DNA from: Zonotrichia leucophrys gambelii
Taxonomy: Eukaryota > Chordata > Aves > Passeriformes > Passerellidae
Direction: 5' to 3'
NCBI RefSeq assembly: GCF_028769735.1
Contig: NC_088177.1
Coordinates: 27,250,099 to 27,314,098 of the forward strand
Length of the DNA: 64,000 nt
Below the pieces are notes generated by a model. It was not told the DNA's origin. It did no database searches and saw nothing but the letters and a program-made list of their open reading frames with translations. The translations under genes were made by a program, and so were the position numbers. Shown here piece after piece: positions 26,456 to 38,200 of this stretch. Every line of letters begins with the position of its first letter. Within the stretch, counting starts at the first letter, position 1.

Positions 26456-26990
26456 TCCGACGGCCGAAGCGCGCGGGCCGCGGGGTCCCGGCCCCGCCCG
26501 CAGCGCGGGCAGGAGCGCAGGCAGCGGCGGAGGCAGCCGGGCCCCGCCTGCTCCCGGGTCCGGCCGCTGCCGCGGAGGGGCCGGAGCGGCCGCGGCTCCG
26601 CCGCCCGGCCCGCGCCCGCCGTACCGGCCCGCGCCCTCCGCGCGCCGCGGCCCCGCCCCCGCATTTGCATGGCCCGGCCCCGCCCCGCCGCGGGGCATGC
26701 TGGGCACGGCCCCCCGCCCCTCGCCCCGGGCGGCAGCGCCCGCGCCCCCCGCCCCGGACCGGGCCAGCGCAGCCCGCCCGGCACGGCGGTTCCCGGGGAG
26801 AGCCGCTGCCCCCGCCCCCGGCTCTGCAGCCGCAGCCCGGGCTCCCTTCCCCTCTCCCTTTCTTTAATTACCGAGGGCGGGCAGCGCGGGCTCCGCCGTG
26901 CCCGCACAAAGCGAACCGGCACGGACGGACCGCGAGCGCAGCGCGCCGGGCCCTGCGCCGCCCGCACGGCCACGGCCACAGCATAAACGG
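26455..26990. promoter_or_regulatory. CSRNP3: CpG island, probable CSRNP3 promoter
   Basis: About 530 bp are very GC-rich with dense CpG, in sharp contrast to the AT-rich flanks. There are many Sp1-type GC boxes (CCCCGCCCC near 26651, 26681 and 26719). A perfect octamer sits inside it at 26663-26670 (ATGCAAAT on the minus strand), and a CCCAGCATGC motif lies on the minus strand near 26694-26703. The island is 13.7 kb upstream of the CSRNP3 start exon on the same strand, and no other gene is visible nearby. The long GC-driven open frames on both strands (up to 210 codons) have Ala/Arg/Pro/Gly-only composition and are rejected as genes. Assignment to CSRNP3 is inference. Confidence 0.75.
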
Positions 26991-29900
26991 GCTGTTATAA
27001 AGCACCCTTCTCCCTTGGAATCATAAGTGCACATGAAAAGAGATACTGTTCTCTACACTTCGAGTTTTGTTTCTTTATTTCCCCAATCGCTTTTCAAGGG
27101 CTCCATCTCCTTCCTGCTAAAATACTCCCCAAAAATCAGCACATCCAATTTACGATCTTCAGCATTCAGAAAATAAAGGAAAAAAAAACCCAAACCCAAT
27201 ACTGTAAAAAGATTTAAGGAATAAAACTTTTACATTGTTAATTTCTATATTATGTGAAATCACCAAGAATTTGCTTATCTATTCTCTTTAAGAAAAACAC
27301 AGGCCACAGAAATCTTTAGGAGCAGTTTTCAAAAATCAAAATAATTATGAATAATTAACTAAGAACTACTATGAGAAATAATTACTTGCTCGAAAAATAA
27401 TAACATATTTTGCTTTAACATTAGAGTGAAATGCATGCGGAGGGTTATAATGTATCACTCCCGAATGTCTACAATTGCATTAAAAATAAGACAAAACACC
27501 AGTTCCAAAAATTTCCAAGGAGAATGTGGAGGAAAAAAACCCATGTAAGTGCACTGTAAGATATGCTCTAATGTTCTATTATGTTTAACCAAACACAAAC
27601 ACTACAGATCTCCTACTGAGAAAGAATTAGTCTCGAATACATAGCAGAGTAATAGATTGTTGTTACTAAATATTTTATGATATTGGTAAATGATCCATCT
27701 AGCATAAATTTAATTTTACTTGCTATCCCATTTTTCATGCACAATTGAAGTTTGAATTGCATAGGAATAATGGTAAAAACATTTTTACAATGAATTTGAT
27801 CACAGAACTTACACAATTTATTTAGCTTGGTATCAGACGGATGTGCATCCTTCCAATCCCGCCGTACAAAATGAAAAAAAGCTGGCTTTATTAACAATAA
27901 AGAAATAGCAAAAACCCCATTTATATTTAAAACATTGAAGTGTGTGAAGAATCTATAAAAAAACTGACCTGTTCAAATTGTTGTTTTTCCAATCCATGCA
28001 CTGTTTTTATTAATTAGGACCCAAACCAGATTGATCGTCATTTTATAACGTTTGACATATTCACTGTCTTCCCACTTCCAGCAGAATCTTCTTAAATTTC
28101 CCAGCACTGTGTTTTATTGCTGGTACCATATGCTTTATTGTTCAGCCACAAGAGCTTCACTCTGCACAAAGACTCATTACCTACTGCTTGCTGAGCAGCT
28201 TCGGGCTCACTGAGGCTGCCTGTGTGATCACATGGGAGTTTTGTCTGAGAAAGCCAGGCATGCCACTGATTTCACCGGCTACGGATATTTTTATCAGCTG
28301 AGGTCTACTATGAGGAAGGAATAACAAATTCTAAGGCTTCTTTAGTTCATTAAGATAGCAGTTGTTACGGAAATCCCCTGAACTTTTTTTTTTTTTAATT
28401 ATTATTATAATTCCCACTGTAACGCTGGTCCAAGAAGAAATTCAAGAGATTTGTTACAAGTAATTTTTTCTTGTGGGGAGTGGCACAAGCCATGTATTGT
28501 CTGCATCGCTCTGCACACAGTACACACTGAAATTAATATTCTGAAGAGGTAATATTTTGCCAACACTTAATCTGCCAGTGTTTATCCTTTATGTGGAGGA
28601 CAAGCTTCCAAATGAAAAATTATACCTAAAAAACAGCCCCTTAATTTACATTTGTCTCATCAGTCAAGGGCATTATTGTGTAATCTTTGGTCTTAAAATG
28701 AGTTTTGCTGGCTTCACTGAGGCTACTCAGGTGAATAAGAATTGGCCATTTGGGCAGGGATTACTCTCAAATCCAAATGACAAATTATGTAATACAGTGA
28801 AGTCTAATCTCTTCCTGGTAATAGTTGGTGATGCTCTGGGGTTTGTTTACATGTGTGTGCATGTGTGCATTTGGTTGGTTGACTTGGGTTTTTTTGTTTA
28901 TTTTAAACAAAAATTATTAGTTTAAATAACATTTTATAATGCTTAAAAACTTAATATTTACCTGAGTATTACATATTAGAGTGAATATCTAGATTCAAAT
29001 TACAAAAGCCTTTACAGAAAAAGATAAATATTAATTATTTTTTTCACTGATCCATTATCTGTATCAGGGTTCCATGCTAGAGTATCTGGAGATAGCTTGA
29101 TTCCTACTGCAGAGTGAATTTCCTGAGTATTCTAATTTAAAGCTAGCTTTCTACAAACAGCTAGTGATGATAAATGAACATCTCTCCTCCGTCTTGAAAA
29201 CTCGTACCGAACACACAATTATCCATAATATTAACATTGCAAAGATGCAGCTATTCTACAAAACAGTCAATTATCTCTAGAATAATTCAGAGCATTTTGA
29301 TAACATGAGATAGCAAAAGAAACTGTTTTCTCATTAACATTCCACAAATGAAATACCTCCTTATTCTATTTGAGATCTCTCTCATTAGAATAAATGACAG
29401 CTTGTAGCTCATGGTTGGCATTATTCTGGTCCTATCAAAGTCAGTGGAAGTTTTGCTGCTGATTTGCATGGAAGAAGGGACAAGCATGACTAACAGATTC
29501 ATTCGCCTTACCGTGTCGTCATGCAAATCACTGACAAAACTCATTTCTTTATTGTTCTTGCCATCTCGCTCGGTTTGTATTATTATGGTTTTGTAACAGT
29601 TGATATGCAGTCTCTGTGATTACACTGAATTATACAAGATGGTTAGCAAAGAATTCAGAATTACCTACAACTAAATCCAGTAATGAGTATCTTCTACACT
29701 CTCACATTCATTTCAGTTTTTTAAAAATGCCATTATCAAGAGTGAGTGTATTCTGAAGTGCTACCATTTTCATCTATCCAAAGACAAGGACTGAGCAGAT
29801 GTTTTGTGGCTGAGAACCTTCCATGTCTCTTAGGCAGGAAACACTCTTGTGTGTACATTAATGAGAAGAAATGAAAGCAGACTAGAAAGATTGCTAACGA

Positions 29901-32900
29901 GCAGCTGGTTTAGCTACAGCTATGCATATTTTTTTCCCCTGGCGATACCACTGATGATGTCACAATGCTCATGTAGGAAGACATAAACAAAAGGCAGGCA
30001 TTTTTGCTGCAGTGGCACTAGGAGAAAAAAGAAAACTCAAATGTTTGACAGATGGAAAGAAAAAAAATTGGTCAGGAAGAGAGTACTATTGTCACATTTT
30101 TCTCTGTATGTTGTTATATACCATGGAACAGTCCTCAAATCCTCAAAGGTGGTTAGAGGAAAACATGTTCAAGGACATGATACAGTTAAACCAGTTAGCA
30201 GCAAAGAGTTGTTTCTGCAGGAGACAATAGCAGCAAGCAGTCTCCATGCTGAGAGGCACCCTCGGTTAATCACTTCTTCAAGGTTGGTGGGGGGAGGGAG
30301 GGAAGCTTCAATCCTCCATAGTGGAATTTTGAATTTCCTAAATATAACTTGACATTTTTAGGTAGCTAAATTATATTCCATCCCATCCCGTCCTCTCTTC
30401 TCACAGAGTTACTAAATAGAAGGAAGTCTTTGTCAGAGCCTCACTGCTGAATTTCTGCCCAGACATACTATTGAGGAAGGGCATTTCTGCCACCACAAAA
30501 GGGATTATGGATCACCCAGGAGATTCACAGGAGCCAAAACCTAGGCCTCCCTTGTCACTCCACAGAAGGAAGAGGTTCAAATGAGACAATCCTTCCTGAT
30601 ACCACTCCTGTAACAGCCAGGATTTCTTCAGGAGAATCCAAATTCACCTCCCCTTGAAACAACAGTGGGAGAATACAAATGCTTAGCAGTGTCTCCCACT
30701 CAGGGTCTCCCATGGCAGTCAAGGTAAGCAAGGGCTCTTTTTTCTTAAATAAAAGGTTCTTTGTGAATCCAAATGGAAACAAATCAAGAACCTTCTGACA
30801 ATCTGTAAATATAGGTAAACTGTCAGATCCCACGTCTACTTTGTAAGAAAATTAACAGGAACATTCTTATGCTATCTCATTTCACAGAAGCTACAGTAAA
30901 AGTGAACTTGTTAAGGAAATTTGGACTCTGAGTAATCACCATCATTAATAAGTAATGATTTTATAAATCTTGGTTTATTTTACTCTATATGCATTTAGAC
31001 TTGAGTACTTTTATAAAGGTTATATGCAATGAAATACATATCTTGGACAGAATTTAAAAACAAATAAAAAACCCCAAACAAAAACCCAAAGACCCACAAT
31101 AACCCACATTCAGCCATGTATCACAAACCAGACTAAGCCCATGATTTGAACTTCAAATTATTTCCACCTAATACAACTACATTACTTCATTGGGTATCAA
31201 ACTTAATCAGCTGTTCAGGATCCTGTATTATGGTTGGATGAATCACTAAGAATCAAACTTTTGGGAAGAGCGCTGCTCAATTTCATGAAACAAAAAAGGG
31301 ACAACTTGCACCACTCAGTGCCTTGTTATTCTAAAGGTTGGAATCTGTACCTTGCAATAAAATGCAAGAGGTCTGGTTTCTTCAAGTACCCCAGAAATGT
31401 ACTAACTTCCATACCAGTTAAGTAAACAGGGGGTTATGCTGAAACTTTTACATTCTTCTAGTGACAAAAAAATATTTGAAGCCCAGGATTTAGAAAATGT
31501 ATTCAGTGGACCATGCATGCTCTACTCCAGCTCTTACAAACAACGTGGTTCATATGCCATGGCTTGTAATTTATGAGCTACAGCAGCAACAACAGCAGCT
31601 CTAAATGCCTCAGCACTGGCTTTCAGGCATGGAAATAGATGATTTGTGGTGGCTTCTTTGGTAAGATCTATAAACCTTGCCCATGCAAACTCCTCTAAAT
31701 TGAATTCAGGACAAGGCATAGCTGAAAACTTCCCGTGGAATTATGCCATTGCAGAAGTTCTACAGACTAAAAATGCTCACCTAAGGGAAAATTGTGTAAT
31801 ATTAATTAATGTAAAGCTACAGTCACTAACACTTGAGTAGGATAATCTAAAGTATAAATTCTACATATTTCTTTCTAGACCAAATGTAATTTAATCAAAT
31901 AAATTTCCTGTCCCTGGCCCCAAATGTCTAGCTTTCTCTAGATCAGTCACAGCTAAACAATCTTCAAGCAGTGCCACATTGACTGTTCAGTTCCAAATAC
32001 TAGGGCTTGACAGATTTCCATAGCCTGACATGACAGGAGGAATGACATTCTTTGGGTTCCTGAACTGCATAAATATGAAAATATTACTCATTCATAAATG
32101 GCATTCTCAACAAAGAAATACAACCATGTTTTGAAATAAGAGTCTAGTTAGTGAAGTGAATGGAAATAGACAAAATCTATTTGAAAGGTGATATCCTCAG
32201 ATCACCAGACAGGATGGAGAAAGCAGCTTACAAGTGAGGGGCAGGCCTGTGAGCAGCTGCTCTGATTTCTGCCACTCTAGCAATCCATCACCAAACTCCA
32301 CACAGTGACTCCTGGCACCTCAGTGTAAGGCTGCCATTGCTGTCCTTCACTCCTGCTTCTGGCACCCTTACCCTGCCATGCCAATTTAAAGGACACCATC
32401 TATAGTTTGCTTTTTTTCTCACTCTTAATATCTGCTTGACCAGAGGCAACCTTTTAAATCATGGGGTAAAAAACTGGCACAGAGTAAAAATTAATTCTCT
32501 TTACACATACTGTGGCATATAGCACAGCATATCCCCAACGATTTTTAGCACAAGTCCTGAAAACTCTATTTTTAATTATACATTCTTGCTACATCTTACA
32601 TAAGATACATTTTTCCAAGATAAAATTAACCTCTTCTAGGCTGATATCCCAGAGGAGAGCACACTTCCTTTCAGAAAACAGTGCTGAAAAATACTATGCT
32701 TTAGAAGAGTTACTCTACACAAACAAAAATATTCCTCTGCAGTAAACACACAGAGTTTCCTTTTCCTTTCACAATCTTTCTCAAAACTGATAGTTAACTA
32801 TCAAAATCAAAGAAATGCTAACTTTGGCAGGCAAACTACTGTACTGAGAGGTGTATAGCCAAGTAGCAAAAGAATCTCTTGACTGCTGTTTCTTTAGATG

Positions 32901-34724
32901 ATGTGAATATTCAAAGCAAATAAATAATGTAATGCTTGGTGCAGCCATCGTTCCAAATGAAGTAAGTTTTATTTGAAAGAGCAAAGTGGCCATTCTCTCA
33001 GAAAAAAGAAAAAAAAAAAAAGAGAAAAGAAGGCATATACCTGAAAATAAATTGTCTGTGCTGTCTGGTATGGCTTCATAAGCCAGCTTTTCTCCATCCA
33101 GTTTCCATGACACCTCAGACATTCCAACATGATCCATGCTGAGAAGTAATTCAGAACTACACAGTACACTTGATGTGGTTAGAAATTGTAAGACATGAGC
33201 AGAATAAACAAAGGTGCCTTTTGGTTTATAATTAACTGAATTACTTCTTACTCCATCCCTTTTCCTTGCTTGGTCACTAAGCACACCTTTTCTCATAGTA
33301 TCATTTTCCAACTCAAAAAATTCACTTGGCTGTTGACCATAAAAAGTTTAAAATAAATAAATTAGGAGATATTTGAAGCAAGCATGATAGCCAGTATTTT
33401 CTCTCTGCAACTGTTAGTTCTTCTAGTTCCATTTTACGTACCATAGTGAACCAAATAGAAGTTTACTGAGTCAATCCAATTGGAACAGGAAAAAAATCCA
33501 GATGGAAGCAGACTGTCTTTCCTTCCTGGACTAGTCATCTACAGACCTTCCCAAAGCACCACTGTTGCTAACTGACAAACAGTCCCTCATTCCCTGTTTC
33601 CTCAGCTTCCACAGTGAAGCAGAAAGCACTTTAGTTTTTGTTTTCCACAGAAAGATATATTTTTTTATTGCTACAATCTTCAAATTTGTTCCCATCTACC
33701 ATAAAAACAAGTATTTTGAGTGGAGACAGATGTGAAAATACACCAGAAACACAGACATATCTAAGCAGCAATGTGAAGAGGTTGTTACATTTTACAGTAG
33801 TTAGTTTATGAAGCATTCCAACTTAAAGCACAAGGCATTTTCAACGTACTACTTAGGATAAAATACATAATGCTACATAGTGGACTTTCAATCTTTTCAA
33901 TAGACAGGAAGATATCTAAAGTCTAAAATAAAATGTGCCTGCCTAGAATTGCTGAACATCAGCTTAGGATCTCATTCCACAGGAAGTGAATCTGCTACAA
34001 CATTTCTTCCCACCTTTGTACATCCCACATACAACACAATCATTTAAAGCTTGAAAAAACACTGCATTCTGAGTTGTAAGGTACTTTTTGCTGTTTCAAA
34101 TAACCTTTAAAGAATAGAAGCTGATTCTACTTTAATAATTCTGTCCATTTCCATTTGGCCAGCATTGATTTCTTGTGTATGCAGGAGAGCCTGAAAATAA
34201 TCTTTATTTACTTCTTTGTTAGTCTACCAGCATCAGTGATAACATCAGCACAGCAATGAGAACTTTATTGCTTATGCTGAGTTTTCTCTACCAGCACAAC
34301 ACAACACAATTCCTGTCCAGACCTACCTCCCCCAAATATTGCATGGCAGCAGCCTACATCAATAAAGTAAAAGTCTTTTGCAGGTAATTTCCCTTCTCCT
34401 ACCCTAAAAACATGATTTGACTTGCCCTAACATCACTGTTGAAGAAATTAAATGAAAGATCTTTTCATATACTTTAGCATCCAAAACAATTTTCCTTGCA
34501 TATATATATATAATTTCCATCAAGTTAAAAGCTGAACTGCTGTACTTTTACAGCAATGTTTTTACTATGCCCTTGCAACATTCTAAGGTTTCAGAAAGTA
34601 CATGAGCCAACGGTATGCCTTCACAGCCCAGAAATCCAAGTGCACCCAAAGAGGGGTGGCCAGCAGGTCAAAGAGCTGATTCTGCCCCTCCACTGTCAGA
34701 AGAGTCCATGTGTGGAACTGAGGC
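26991..34724. other. AT-rich non-coding stretch upstream of the CpG island
   Basis: No gene or named repeat is seen. Contents are chance open frames, T and A runs (for example near 28386), an A/C-rich stretch near 31050-31100, and one unusually long minus-strand open frame at 32.8-33.3 kb listed separately. If exon copy B at 52.7 kb is used, this is intron of CSRNP3; otherwise it is 5' intergenic DNA. Confidence 0.6.
33041..33329 (-). other. Unrecognised open frame bounded by splice-like sites
   Basis: A minus-strand frame stays open for about 190 codons from near 33347 to 32781, the longest outside GC-rich DNA. Within it, 33329-33041 (289 nt) starts after a GTCAACAG acceptor-like site and ends at TTCAG|GTATAT. 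The 96 codons between have mixed, protein-like composition (for example SDQARKRDGVRSNS and EVSWKLDGEKLAYE). After the donor the frame runs into a pyrimidine-rich stretch. The upstream pyrimidine tract is weak and I recognise no family. The frame would leave in phase 1, which matches the entry phase of CSRNP3 exon A, a one-in-three coincidence. Most likely chance, but worth testing. Confidence 0.2.
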
Positions 34725-35200
34725 CAGCCCTGGGTGCTCAGCACAGGAAAGACACAGACCTGTTAGGGCAGTCCTGAGAAGGGCCACAAAGATCATCAGA
34801 GGGCTGGAGGGTATCTCCTGTGAGGACAGGCTGAGGGAGCTGGGGCTGTTCAGCCTGGAGATGAGAGGACTTCAGGAAGATCTCATTGAGGCCATCCAGT
34901 ACTTAAAAGAGAGAGGGTCATTTTTCACATGGTCAGATAGTGACAAGGCAAGGGGGACTGCTTTAAACTAGAACAGAGGAGATTTAGATTAGACATTAGG
35001 AAGAAATGCTTTAGTCAGAGGGTAGTGAGGCACTAGAACAGGCTTCCCAGAGAACTTGTGGGTGTCCCCACCTTGAAAGTGTTCAAGGTCAGGTTGGATA
35101 GGGCTTTGAGCAATCTAAGTGGGTAACATCCCTGTCCATGGCACAGGGCTTTGAATTAGATGATCTTTAAGGTCCCTTCCAACCTTTACTATGAAAATAA
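34725..35200 (+). mobile_element. CR1 LINE 3' fragment, plus strand
   Basis: The sequence reads through the C-terminal part of CR1 ORF2 (RATKIIRGLEGISCEDRLRE, then LGLFSLEMRGLQEDLIEAIQ) at 34775-34910. It then gives the LDIRKKCF-like region and the 3' end with AGGTCCCTTCCAACC near 35170. It is 5'-truncated with in-frame stops, on the strand opposite CSRNP3. Confidence 0.95.
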
Positions 35201-38200
35201 GTCAGTCCAATTCAGAAATATGCTTTCTAAGGAACACTGACTGGCATTTCCTTCGTATAGGAAGAAGATGGATAGCAGTATTTAAACATCCACATTCATA
35301 TTAGCAAATCAGTGACAGTTCCAGGACGCTCTCGTAAAACTTCAGAGACCAAAATGGACTGATTTTTAAATTGATAACACTGTTTTCAGCTGATGTTCAA
35401 AGTTCAAAACACTGTGCTTTTGGTCTCATTTTCCAAGAGCTTAAAGGGTTAAGTGTAGTAGCTACATGTCCTGAAATTATTCAAGGATCAACATTTCTGC
35501 AACATGATCAAGTTTGGAAGTTCTTTTGTAGAAGTAGTTATGGAGTGACTGTTTTATATAAGACTTCTACCTAAATGGGAAGAGAACCAAATAATGACTT
35601 TAATTAGGCCATTTTTATAGCTCAAATATCTTTCAAGATTTCAGCATTTCAGATACCATCATGATTTTTTTTAAAATTAAACTACTTGAAACCTACCAGC
35701 TGGAGAACTTAATATTTCGGTTAGATTTTTTGTTCACAATATTAAGTAGACACACTTATCACCCTGACAGCAGTACAATACCCAAGGGGTGAGGATGTCA
35801 GACTACAGTCCCTAAAGACTGCAGCCTCTTGTGTTGGTGCACTTGCAGAGGAGGAACTTTTTCCCCCTTTTAAAATCATTATTCAACATATTTTCCTGTG
35901 AACATCTTAAAAAATAAATTAGACTTTCAACCAGGATTACATTCAAATACTTTGCATTAGGATCATCAATTTATGGCACAGACAAAACCGCAGGGATGGC
36001 TGATATCACCTGATACAAAGTTGCATCATCTGACAGTTTTCTGTGTTGCAGAAAAGAAGCAATTACCAACTCAGTGTGGTTTTTGGCATCCCTGCAATGA
36101 TTGTGACTACTCAAAAGGATTAATTCTTTTGGCCTAACATCTTTAGGCACTGAGGATAATATTGTTTCCATCATAATATTTTCCCTTTCAGGAACATGAG
36201 GACCATGTTTATTTCTGCTATATTAAGTTGAGATAATACTAGACTTGTCAGATATTTAGAAATAGTGTAGTCAGTGTGTCTGTTTTGACCTTCCAGGTCA
36301 CAGCAAAGGTGCAAGCTGACAGCACCAGCTGTCATTTGCTGTTAACAGCCTTCTACCACATCAACAGCTCCAAGCTCATAGGGGAGCTCACTAGCTTTGT
36401 GAGTGAAGAGCAGGAAGACAAGATCCTTGGCTCTCTCTTTCCATCTTCTGGGGTGGGCAGATTTCAGTGACACTAGCACTGTTCTAGCTGCCAGCCTGGA
36501 ATTGCTCTCCTGCCCTATGTCCACTTACATAGGCTCTAGGATACAGGATTGCAAATACAGACTTCAGTCATTTAAGGTTTCAAGAAATACAAAGCTTTGC
36601 CGTGCCAAATGTTCTACTTTTTCAGATCAAAAGATATTCTCACTGCCCTGGATGTCTTGGATTGAGAGACAGGAGTGGCCCATTTACATTCAGGAAACAT
36701 ATTCTGTGTCATTTACAATGGCAATGAGTTCATAACTGTGCAGCGTGTATCCTGCAGTTTTTCTTATTATCTCCAGCACTGTGAGAATTCCTGAAAAGCT
36801 GTCACATTTAGCTTGCTACATACTTACAACAGCAAATTGGTACATGCTCTATGCTGATCTTCCTACTCTTTCCTGTAGTTGCAAAATTGCAAACAACTCA
36901 AAAATTGCTTTATGATGATAATCACACAGGAACAGACCCAGATCAGCAACTGCCAGCCTTGTCGTGACATTCAGTGTGCCAAGCAATGACACAGGCAGTT
37001 TGAAGAGAACAGCAGTATCTTGAAGTAGACAAACTGAGATGAGTAGGAAAATCAAACCCTTTGAGGACATGAGAAAGGGGTCAGAGACACAAAAGCCTGC
37101 CTACTTTTCTAGCTGTAGAAGCTAATCTAATTAAAAAATGCTAATTTCCCCACAAACCTCGCCTGATGCCTTAAATTAGTATACCACAATAATGACAGCA
37201 TTTACAGCCTTAAAAGCTATATATAGCCTGATATATAATCTTAGAAGCTAAGTATCTTAAATGTCAAGCAGGAAGCAGCAAAGGATTCAAAGACATTGCA
37301 GAGAAAACAAAGAGCTACCACTTGTCATCTTGTAACAGTTATTTTTGCATGACAACTGACAATTTTATACACATAATGACGAGGGCAAGTTTTAAAAGAG
37401 ATTTTAAAAAACAATAAATACATTTGCAGGAACTGCTCCAAAACATTTGAAACAGCATGGGATTCAAAAATTTTTAAAGTTACCAATATTAGTGAACCCT
37501 GACTGGTAAGTAGACAGGAAAAGACCAAAAACTTGCCTCTGTTTCAAGAGGCAGAGATAAAGAAGGCCCATTTATGACACTAAAAAGTGATGCTAATGGG
37601 AATACAAATAGATGCATCAGCAAGTCAAAGTAACATCACTTTTAAAGAAATACTGAGATAAAGCAATACAGCAAGAATGCATTTTTTTTAAGGCCAGGAT
37701 TTTGTGATATTGAGATGGAAATTGCTAAAAAGTTTGCATATGATTTTTCTCTTGCTTCACAGCTGAGTTCAGTCAACTGTGTTGGAGGAGAGACAAAGTA
37801 CTTACTGGAAAACAATCTTACAGTAAAAATCTGAGAAGGATACATATGTTGTTAGCACAGACATTATAGATAAGCTTTTTCTTTTTTTTTAGATTAACCA
37901 GAAAAAGTATAGATGGGAATGAAAAGGCCACTAAAAATATAATTTTATAGAAAGTTGTAAGATATGGAAGGAATAAAGTGACTTTTCAAAAATAAACTGA
38001 ATTAAAAGAATAAAAGAACCAAGAGTGGGAAAAAGCACAGGCAAACCAACATTTCAGAAGATGATATATAGTAAATTCTTGAAGATGAACTGTGAAAGAT
38101 GAGGCCAAAATGTTTATTTTGCAATCTAAGAAATATATTTTTATCTAATAAATATGTACTAAAAATAAGGCATATGGGTCCTAAAGTAAATGAATGACAG

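Noticed and set aside
26347..26986. Open frames of 210, 185, 111 and 102 codons on both strands in the CpG island
   Set aside because: Composition is nearly all Ala, Arg, Gly and Pro on both strands, as expected where stop codons are rare because of GC content. No motif or family is visible.
28557..28925. 122-codon plus-strand open frame
   Set aside because: AT-rich, ends in a T/G-rich stretch, no family resemblance.
29411..29596. Possible ancient SINE or DNA-transposon remnant (CAAAGTCAGTGGAAGTTTTG)
   Set aside because: The resemblance is limited to about 25 bases; a repeat-library search would be needed to support it.
36296..36470. Acceptor-like GACCTTCCAG followed by an open plus-strand frame
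   Set aside because: No convincing donor or recognisable protein, and the strand is opposite to CSRNP3.
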